From assembly GCA_005883175.1 (NCBI GenBank), contig VAYV01000011.1:1-10457 (forward strand): 10,457 nucleotides of DNA, written 5' to 3'. This DNA is from Actinomycetota bacterium. GTDB taxonomy: Bacteria; Actinomycetota; AC-67. Position numbers and translations under genes: made by a program. Positions 6,055-10,457 of the stretch are shown here, piece after piece (position 1 is the first letter of the stretch; each line of letters opens with the position of its first letter). The notes below the pieces were generated by a model. It was not told the origin of the DNA. It did no database searches and worked only from the letters and a program-made list of their open reading frames with translations.

Positions 6055-6706
6055 CCTTCGCCGCGTCGTCTTCGGTCGCGTGTGACTCTGGGGGCACCTG
6101 GGTTACCTTGCCCTCCGCCGCCGCGCGCAGCGCGCGATAGATCGCGGTCTCCTTCACATTCTCCGCGTTAGAGGGGAGGTCGACCTCGAAGCCGACCTCG
6201 CCTGCGCCGGCGTCGTAGACGCGCGCGCCGAGGTTCTCGAGCAGCTCGCGGATCGGCTGGTTCTCCGCCAGCGCTTCGCCGACGAAATGCGTGATCCCGT
6301 TCGCGAGCGCCGACGCCCCGAGCAGCTGCAGCAAGATCGTCCCGGCACCGCGGCGCTGGTACGCATCGACAACGACGATCGCCGCTTCGGCTGCGGTCGG
6401 GTCGTCGCGCATCCGCACGTAGCGCGCAACGCCGATGCCGCCGTGATCGTCGGCGTTGAGCCCGATCCACGCGAAGTGGTCGACGTAGTCGATCTCCGTG
6501 AGGTAGCGGAGCAGCGGCGCGCGCAGCTTGTCCATGTAGCCGAGGAACCGCCGGAAACGCGTCTGCGGAGAGAGCTGCGCGAAGCCTTCGACCAGCAGGT
6601 TCTTGTCTTCCGGGACGATCGGCCGGACGAGCATCCGTGTCCCATCCTTGAGCGTCACCGTCGTCGTGTGAGACTCGACGAAGCTGGGGGTCGGCGGCGC
6701 GGCCAT
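6020..6706 (-). CDS. GNAT-family acetyltransferase, Pat-like protein lysine acetyltransferase
   Basis: 228 residues. The N-terminal part reads DGTRMLVRPIVPEDK (21-35) and LSPQTRFRRF (45-54), the hallmark opening of bacterial Pat/PatA acetyltransferase domains. The acetyl-CoA-binding motif A is at 111-125 with QRRGAG (117-122), preceded by the beta-4 strand AAIVVVDA, and motif B is ALAENQPIRELLENLGARVY (145-164). Pat enzymes typically acetylate acyl-CoA synthetases and other lysine targets; no cyclic-nucleotide domain or ligase-like domain is fused here. The C-terminus is Lys/Arg-rich (KVKKHRARAP) and overlaps the 3' end of the convergent decarboxylase by 35 bp. Start ATG 6706 lacks a Shine-Dalgarno; GATATA ends 8 nt upstream, so a leaderless start is possible. 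It is divergent from ccr across 75 bp, which permits shared regulation (inference). The target protein is unknown. Confidence 0.8.
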   Translation of the reverse strand: MAAPPTPSFVESHTTTVTLKDGTRMLVRPIVPEDKNLLVEGFAQLSPQTRFRRFLGYMDKLRAPLLRYLTEIDYVDHFAWIGLNADDHGGIGVARYVRMRDDPTAAEAAIVVVDAYQRRGAGTILLQLLGASALANGITHFVGEALAENQPIRELLENLGARVYDAGAGEVGFEVDLPSNAENVKETAIYRALRAAAEGKVTQVPPESHATEDDAAKVKKHRARAPRP

Positions 6707-6726
6707 GACGTGGGTATATCACCGGT

Positions 6727-6752
6727 TTGACCGGCGCGCGCGCGACGATAAT
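6727..6752 (+). promoter_or_regulatory. Candidate promoter for ccr in the divergent GNAT/ccr gap
   Basis: TTGACC (6727-6732) and GATAAT (6747-6752) face ccr with a 14-bp spacer that is shorter than ideal; the spacer is a GCGCGC run. The -35 region is overlapped by a small dyad, CCGGT-TTG-ACCGG at 6722-6734 in part, a possible regulator site. The same TTGACC element occurs upstream of the decarboxylase. Confidence 0.4.
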
Positions 6753-6771
6753 CCTTTGCGAAACGTCCGCG

Positions 6772-6777
6772 AGGAGG
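6772..6777 (+). promoter_or_regulatory. Shine-Dalgarno AGGAGG of ccr
   Basis: AGGAGG ends 4 nt before GTG 6782, a tight but usable spacing that supports the GTG start over the downstream in-frame ATG 6842. Confidence 0.6.
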
Positions 6778-6781
6778 ACCG

Positions 6782-8014
6782 GTGGCCGCGAGCATCTACG
6801 AGATCGGAGACGTTCCGCCGCTCGGCGAGATCCCGGCGCGCATGTACGCACAGGTGATCCGCCCCGAACGCTTCGGCGAGCCGGAGAAAGCGTTCCAGAT
6901 CGAAGAGATCGACGTCCCAGAGATCGGTCCCAACGACGCGCTCGTGCTCGTGATGGCGGCCGGGATCAATTACAACAACGTGTGGGCTGCGCGCGGCGTG
7001 CCGATCGACGTGACCAAGGTGCACGCGCGCTTCGGCGAGCCGGCCGACTTCCACATCGGCGGGTCGGACGCATCGGGCGTCGTGTACGCGGTCGGTTCGG
7101 ACGTGACGAACGTCAAGGTCGGGGATCACGTCGTCATCCACTGCGGCCAGTGGGACGTCGAAGCCGGCACCGACGGCGAAGACCCGATGTTCGATCCGTC
7201 GTTCCGTATCTGGGGCTACGAATCGAACTGGGGATCGTTCGCGCAGTTCACCAAAGTGCAAGGGCATCAGTGCATGCCGAAAGCGCCGCACCTCACCTGG
7301 GAAGGGGCGGCGGCGCCGACGCTGGTCGGTGCGACCGCGTATCGCATGCTGCACGGCTGGCCTCCCAACGAAGTCGCGGCGGGGGACGCCGTACTCATAT
7401 GGGGCGGCGCCGGAGGCCTCGGTTCCATGGCGACACAGATCGCAGCCCTGGCCGGCGCGGAGCCCGTTGCCGTCGTGTCGAGCGACGACAAGGTCGAGTT
7501 CTGCAAGAAGCTCGGCGCCGTCGGTGTGATCAATCGCAAGAACTTCGACCACTGGGGCATGCTGCCGCACTGGACCGACAACGACGCGTTCAACACCTGG
7601 CTCGGCGGCGCGAAGAAGTTCGGCAAGGCGTTCTGGGATGCGCTCGGCGATAAGCGGTCGCCGGCGATCGTGTTCGAGCATCCCGGCGAGTCCACCGTCC
7701 CCACGAGCATCTTCATGTGCGACACCGGCGGGATGGTCGTTATCTGCGCGGGGACGAGCGGCTACAACGCGGTCGTCGACCTTCGCTACCTCTGGATGCG
7801 CCAGAAGCGCTTCCAAGGCTCGCATTTCGCGAACGACGAGCAGGCCTACGCGTTCAACGACCTCGTCGTGCAAGGCAAGATCGACCCGTGCCTCGGGCGC
7901 GTGTTCACCTTCGAAGGCATCAGCGAGGCGCACCAGCTGATGTCGGAGAACCGCCACCCCGAGGGGAACATGGCCGCGCTCGTGAGCGCGAAGACCGAGG
8001 GGCGGACCGGCTAG
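6782..8014 (+). CDS. ccr: Crotonyl-CoA carboxylase/reductase
   Basis: 410 residues, medium-chain dehydrogenase/reductase fold. The enzyme converts crotonyl-CoA, CO2 and NADPH to (2S)-ethylmalonyl-CoA, the key step of the ethylmalonyl-CoA pathway and a source of extender units and butyryl-CoA. Family hallmarks, in order: MAAGINYNNVWA (58-69), FHIGGSDASGVV (90-101), VGDHVVIHCG (113-122), DPMFDPSFRIWGYES (134-148), GSFAQF (151-156), WEGAAAPTLVGATAYRML (173-190), the nucleotide-binding loop LIWGGAGGLGSMA (205-217), VVSSDDK, VFEHPGESTVPTS (297-309), VICAGTSGYN (320-329), and YLWMRQKRFQGSHFAN (336-351). Residues matching the known CO2-binding set (Asn in NYNN, Glu147 in GYE, His348 in GSHFAN) are present, so carboxylation rather than plain reduction is expected. 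Start GTG 6782 has AGGAGG upstream. No ethylmalonyl-CoA mutase or epimerase is in the window. The TAG stop shares a CTAG with the opposing gene. Confidence 0.92.
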   Translation: MAASIYEIGDVPPLGEIPARMYAQVIRPERFGEPEKAFQIEEIDVPEIGPNDALVLVMAAGINYNNVWAARGVPIDVTKVHARFGEPADFHIGGSDASGVVYAVGSDVTNVKVGDHVVIHCGQWDVEAGTDGEDPMFDPSFRIWGYESNWGSFAQFTKVQGHQCMPKAPHLTWEGAAAPTLVGATAYRMLHGWPPNEVAAGDAVLIWGGAGGLGSMATQIAALAGAEPVAVVSSDDKVEFCKKLGAVGVINRKNFDHWGMLPHWTDNDAFNTWLGGAKKFGKAFWDALGDKRSPAIVFEHPGESTVPTSIFMCDTGGMVVICAGTSGYNAVVDLRYLWMRQKRFQGSHFANDEQAYAFNDLVVQGKIDPCLGRVFTFEGISEAHQLMSENRHPEGNMAALVSAKTEGRTG

Positions 8015-8733
8015 CTGAGGTCCATCCCGCCGACGAACGCCTCTGCGACGCCGCGGTCACCGAGCACCTCGAGCGCGTCCAGCGGCAGTCGCCGCCAGAG
8101 CGCCAGCAACAGGTCTGATGCCGTTCCCCGCAGGGCCGCGTCTGCCTTCGCGTGACCTTGCTCGGCGCGCGCGCCTTCCGGCGCAAGCGTGATCACCCAC
8201 TCCGACGGCGCGTCGGTCGCGTGCACGTGGATCGTCTCGCCGTTGCCCTTTGGCGGCGCGTCCTGGACCACGAGCAACGTGTCGAGGAACTCCGCGACGC
8301 CGTCGGCTGCGAGCCAGGGATCGATCGCCCTGCGCTCGCCGTTCGCGTTCTCGCCGTCCCACCGATGCACGGCGGTCTCTTGCGCCATGCGGCGTTGCCA
8401 GAACCCGACGGTCTGATCGTCCGGGAACCACGTCCATACCTTTTCGGTCGGCTCGTGCGACTCGAGGACGCGTGCGAGCTCTTCGGACCCATCCACGAAC
8501 CAGTCGACGATCGCGTCGTCTCCGGGCCGCTCGATATCGAATCCCGAGGGACCGTCGGGATGTTCGGTGATCAACCAGATGCGGTGACGGTGGATCCCGC
8601 CGACGTGCCAGACGAGATCGGACACGGACCACTCGGGGCACGACGGAACCGTTGGCATGAGCGCGCGGCGAGCGGCGGCAGCGAGAGCGTTACTTTCGCG
8701 CCGAACCGCCTCGACGTTCTCGTCCGGAGTCAC
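8011..8733 (-). CDS. Maleylpyruvate isomerase family (MDMPI/DinB-like) mycothiol-dependent-type enzyme
   Basis: 240 residues. The N-terminal DinB-like four-helix domain carries the signature VPSCPEWSVSDLVWHVGG (29-46) and RMAQETAVHRWDGE (115-128). H43, E119 and H123 match the metal-binding His/Glu/His triad of the mycothiol-dependent maleylpyruvate isomerase family. The C-terminal SCP2-like MDMPI_C domain (about 165-240) ends in RGTASDLLLALWRRLP and LGDRGVAEAFV. Members use a divalent metal and often mycothiol to act on thiol-reactive or ring-cleavage substrates, but this broad family is annotated far beyond maleylpyruvate and the substrate here is unknown. GTG 8733 was chosen because family proteins have about 25 residues of helix before the VPSCPEW motif, and a -10-like TACGAT lies 6 nt upstream. 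The gene overlaps the 3' end of padR by 44 bp on the same strand and converges on ccr with a 4-bp overlap. Confidence 0.88.
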   Translation of the reverse strand: MTPDENVEAVRRESNALAAAARRALMPTVPSCPEWSVSDLVWHVGGIHRHRIWLITEHPDGPSGFDIERPGDDAIVDWFVDGSEELARVLESHEPTEKVWTWFPDDQTVGFWQRRMAQETAVHRWDGENANGERRAIDPWLAADGVAEFLDTLLVVQDAPPKGNGETIHVHATDAPSEWVITLAPEGARAEQGHAKADAALRGTASDLLLALWRRLPLDALEVLGDRGVAEAFVGGMDLS

Positions 8734-9289
8734 GCCCAGATCGTATCTTCCGATCCAGATCCTTGAGAACCTCGTCCGCCCACGCGATGCAGGTCTGCTC
8801 GACGGCGATACCGAGGCGCAGCGTCATCAGCTCGTAGGGAACCTCGGGATTGTCCGCCAGCTCGAGCAGCTTGCGGATGCCTTCGTATTCCGCCAGCTGG
8901 CTCACGTGATGGTCCCGTTGATCGAGCAGCATCGCGCGGATCTTCTCCAGGTCGCCGTGCGCGGCGAAGAAGACCTTCGCGAGCGATTCGTTCCGGAACT
9001 CTGGGAACGAAGCGGGGGAGGCGAGCCATCCGGTGACCGCCCGCCGGCCCTTGGGCGTCAGGGACAGGATGCGCTTGCGACGCCCCCCTGGCGCCTCCTT
9101 CTCTTTGATGAATCCGCCGCGGAGCAGCCTGTTCGCCTGCTGGTACACCTGGCTGTGAGCTGCGCTCCAGAAATAGCTGACCGAGACCGCCATCGTCTTC
9201 TTGATGTCGTACGCGGAGGCAGGCCCCCACAGCAGGAAGGCCAGGAAGATGTGGTCCCCGGCGGCAAGCTCGGATTCAGGTCTTGACAT
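8690..9289 (-). CDS. PadR-family transcriptional regulator
   Basis: 199 residues. The N-terminal winged helix-turn-helix covers about 10-90: HIFLAFLLWGPASAYDIKK, the recognition-helix region SQVYQQANRLLRGGFIKEKE, and the wing with GGRRKRILSLTPKGRRAV. A helical C-terminal domain (about 95-182) matches the PadR dimerisation region (Vir_act_alpha_C). PadR proteins are usually ligand-responsive repressors of a neighbouring gene and of themselves. ATG 9289 was chosen because it starts directly before the HTH domain and sits under a perfect TATAAT; longer upstream extensions read through the operator. Residues 183-199 form an Arg-rich tail overlapping the next gene. It is divergent from a methyltransferase gene across a gap with two matching palindromes, so it probably represses both. 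The inducing ligand is unknown. Confidence 0.9.
   Translation of the reverse strand: MSRPESELAAGDHIFLAFLLWGPASAYDIKKTMAVSVSYFWSAAHSQVYQQANRLLRGGFIKEKEAPGGRRKRILSLTPKGRRAVTGWLASPASFPEFRNESLAKVFFAAHGDLEKIRAMLLDQRDHHVSQLAEYEGIRKLLELADNPEVPYELMTLRLGIAVEQTCIAWADEVLKDLDRKIRSGRDSGRERRGGSARK
8740..8745 (-). promoter_or_regulatory. -10-like TACGAT for leaderless MDMPI-family gene
   Basis: TACGAT on the minus strand ends 6 nt before GTG 8733, the same hexamer and nearly the same spacing as at the acyl-CoA dehydrogenase. It lies inside the padR coding region, so this gene may have its own promoter in addition to read-through from padR. Confidence 0.4.
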
Positions 9290-9307
9290 AGTCCAAGTTG
9301 GATTATA
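9287..9307. promoter_or_regulatory. Proximal PadR operator candidate
   Basis: Arms CATAGTCCAA and TTGGATTATA flank a single G; the inverted repeat is perfect except for two positions. It covers the padR start codon and its TATAAT, so binding would block padR transcription. It shares the ATAGTCC/GGAnTAT core with the palindrome centred 37 bp away. Confidence 0.65.
9302..9307 (-). promoter_or_regulatory. padR -10 box TATAAT
   Basis: A perfect TATAAT on the minus strand ends 12 nt before ATG 9289; transcription would start about 6 nt before the start codon, leaving no room for a Shine-Dalgarno. The best -35 candidate is TGGACT with a 19-bp spacer, only 4 of 6 matches. The box forms the outer half of the proximal operator. 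Confidence 0.6.
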
Positions 9308-9323
9308 CGGTCTGGACCATGAG

Positions 9324-9344
9324 CATAGTCCAGACTGGACTATG
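9324..9344. promoter_or_regulatory. Distal PadR operator candidate, perfect palindrome
   Basis: Arms CATAGTCCAG and CTGGACTATG around a single A form a perfect 10-bp inverted repeat. It lies between the divergent genes, over the likely padR -35 region and 24 bp before the methyltransferase ATG. A further half-site CTGGACCAT at 9312-9320 (one mismatch) lies between the two palindromes. Both palindromes are best explained as PadR dimer sites. Confidence 0.7.
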
Positions 9345-9368
9345 GCGCAGGCAACGAGGGGAGGGGCC

Positions 9369-10145
9369 ATGACCATCAAGACGACCGAAGGGTGGGTTCC
9401 GAACGAGGTCACGGCGCGTATCGGCGCGCGCGTGCGCTGGGAAGACGTGGTGTCGGACATCGACTGGGACCAGGCGATCGTGCGGCTCTCGCCTCCGCCG
9501 ATGCCGGACTACGTGCGTTCGTCGATCCACGGTCTGGAGGGCGGGTACTCGAAGCCGGGAGCGGCGGCGACCTGGGACCCGGTCGTGAAGGAGATCTTCG
9601 CCGAGTACTTCGAGAACGAGACCGAGCAGCGCGACCTCTTGTCCGCGCAGGTCGACTCCGTCCCGAGTCGGGTCCTCGACGTCGCCTGCGGGACGGGGGA
9701 GAGCACCCTCGCCTGGCGCCGGCGTTTCCCGCGCGCGCAGATCACCTCGATCGACGTGTCTCCGTACATGCTTGCCGTGGCCGAACGGAAGCTCGCGCAC
9801 GACCGCAACATCGACGTGCGCTGTCTGAACGCCGAGCACCTTCCGTTCGCCGACGGGTCGTTCGATCTGGTGACGGCCAGCTTGCTCTTCCACGAGCTAC
9901 CTGAGGACGTGTCGCCGGTGATCTTGGCCGAGATGCGGCGCGTGTCCCGGCCGGGCGGCGAGATCGCCGTCATGGAGCCGTACCGGGTCGGGGGGAAAGC
10001 GCTGAAACCGATCCCGTTCCCCGAGCCGTACCTGAAGGACTACCTCGCGACCAACTGGGACGTGGCGTTCAAGGCCGCCGGTTTCGGCGCGGTGCAGACG
10101 CTCGAGTACGGCGAGGGCTGGATCCGGATCGCGACGGCTTTCTGA
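9369..10145 (+). CDS. Class I SAM-dependent methyltransferase
   Basis: 258 residues. The Rossmann methyltransferase core runs from about 98: motif I VLDVACGTGES (102-112), the acidic strand-2 end ITSIDVSPYML (D129), then NAEHLPFADGSFDLV (154-168), FHELPED (174-180) and the motif III-like region RRVSRPGGEIAVMEP (190-204), as in UbiE/Methyltransf_11 enzymes. The N-terminal 95 residues, with SPPPMPDYVRSSIHGLEGGY (41-60), form a cap-like extension that may help select the substrate. ATG 9369 has GAGGGG 7 nt upstream. It is divergent from padR and behind the palindromes, so expression is probably relieved when PadR binds its ligand; the methyl acceptor may be that ligand or a xenobiotic (inference). 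The last 77 bp overlap the opposing winged-helix gene. Confidence 0.88.
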   Translation: MTIKTTEGWVPNEVTARIGARVRWEDVVSDIDWDQAIVRLSPPPMPDYVRSSIHGLEGGYSKPGAAATWDPVVKEIFAEYFENETEQRDLLSAQVDSVPSRVLDVACGTGESTLAWRRRFPRAQITSIDVSPYMLAVAERKLAHDRNIDVRCLNAEHLPFADGSFDLVTASLLFHELPEDVSPVILAEMRRVSRPGGEIAVMEPYRVGGKALKPIPFPEPYLKDYLATNWDVAFKAAGFGAVQTLEYGEGWIRIATAF

Positions 10146-10457
10146 CGGCAGCGCGGCGAGCGGGCGCGCGCGACGCGCGCTTCAGGGCCTTGCGCGGTCG
10201 GGCCTTGGCGGCGACGCGACGCGCAGGACGAGGAAGGCGCTCTTGTTCGATCGTAACGTTCGACGCTTCCAGGAAGCCGCCGACGAGGTTCGCTTCGTCT
10301 TCGAGAGCGGCTTGCAGCCGCGGGCCGGGGCTGTCGTAGAGCTGGATGCTGATCGTGATCCGGTCGCCGGCGCCGCGAAAGGACCACGTCCCGTGAACCT
10401 CGCCTTCGATCAAGACGAGCGGCAACGCATTCCCGACGCCGTCGTACGAGACGGGAA
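10069..10457 (-). CDS. Winged-helix DNA-binding (HTH_42/AlkX-like) protein, C-terminal part (truncated by window)
   Basis: The frame is open to the window edge; the visible part begins PVSYDGVGNALPLVLIEGE, with VHGTWSF and a strand-rich stretch, then LQAALEDEANLVGGFLEAS. The G-x-V-x-G-T-W element followed by an acidic helix resembles the C-terminal domain of the winged-helix DNA-binding/YcaQ-related proteins I know, but only this end is visible. From about residue 75 the protein becomes a very basic Ala/Lys/Arg tail (AAKARPRKALKRASRAPARR), and its last 25 codons overlap the convergent methyltransferase by 77 bp. The basic tail could aid DNA binding or be an artefact of a frameshift that removed an earlier stop. 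There is no start codon in the window. Confidence 0.5.
   Translation of the reverse strand, partial: PVSYDGVGNALPLVLIEGEVHGTWSFRGAGDRITISIQLYDSPGPRLQAALEDEANLVGGFLEASNVTIEQERLPRPARRVAAKARPRKALKRASRAPARRAAVRKPSRSGSSPRRTRASAPRRNRRP

Noticed and set aside
6733..6746. GCGCGC alternating run as a Z-DNA or repeat element
   Set aside because: Only about ten bases and expected by chance in GC-rich intergenic DNA; it is treated as the promoter spacer.
6719..7957. 412-codon minus-strand frame antisense to ccr
   Set aside because: Low-complexity Arg/Val/Asp-rich composition and no recognisable domain; ccr on the plus strand has complete family motifs.
1..10457. CRISPR arrays, tRNA or rRNA genes, insertion-sequence ends, defence-system genes
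   Set aside because: No regularly spaced repeats, no cloverleaf-like segments, no transposase or nuclease motifs were found on either strand.

Overview
The window looks like chromosomal DNA from a high-GC actinobacterium, probably an uncultured Actinomycetota lineage. Evidence: strong GC bias at third codon positions, GTG starts, a maleylpyruvate-isomerase/mycothiol-dependent-type enzyme, a PadR regulator, a crotonyl-CoA carboxylase/reductase, and several genes whose -10-like hexamer sits 6-12 nt before the start codon with no Shine-Dalgarno (leaderless expression). No tRNA, rRNA, CRISPR array, insertion sequence or phage gene was seen. Genus-level assignment is not possible from this sequence.

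Left block (1-2960, + strand): a translationally coupled envelope cluster. It holds the C-terminal half of a GT39/ArnT-like membrane glycosyltransferase, a lipoprotein with a DUF4352-like fold, a membrane-anchored protein with a DQxWxxFAPxP motif, and an HTTM (vitamin K-dependent carboxylase-like) membrane protein with an unusual C-terminal domain. Junctions are ATGA, TGATG and TGATG. The glycosyltransferase shows a one-base frameshift at an A4G4 run. The HTTM gene has lost an internal segment and changed frame.

Middle block (2964-6706): a minus-strand acyl-CoA dehydrogenase; a 311-bp gene-free leader with weak resemblance to parts of the ydaO/c-di-AMP riboswitch; a 64-aa secreted Cys-rich miniprotein followed by a strong hairpin terminator; a PLP-dependent aromatic-L-amino-acid-type decarboxylase that lost about 30 residues, and its frame, exactly where the mobile catalytic loop should be; and a convergent GNAT acetyltransferase of the protein-acetyltransferase (Pat) type.

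Right block (6727-10457): crotonyl-CoA carboxylase/reductase (Ccr), divergent from the GNAT gene; a convergent MDMPI-type enzyme; a PadR repressor; a divergent SAM-dependent methyltransferase; and the C-terminal part of a winged-helix protein on the minus strand. The 79-bp padR/methyltransferase gap holds one perfect 21-bp palindrome and one near-perfect copy. One covers the padR -10 box and start codon, which makes an autoregulated switch controlling both genes likely.

The acyl-CoA dehydrogenase and Ccr suggest CoA-thioester metabolism (fatty acid oxidation or the ethylmalonyl-CoA route), but these genes are scattered single units, not one operon. Three adjacent-region genes carry frame-breaking lesions. 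Either this locus is decaying or the assembly drops bases here, and that must be settled before the truncated products are interpreted.
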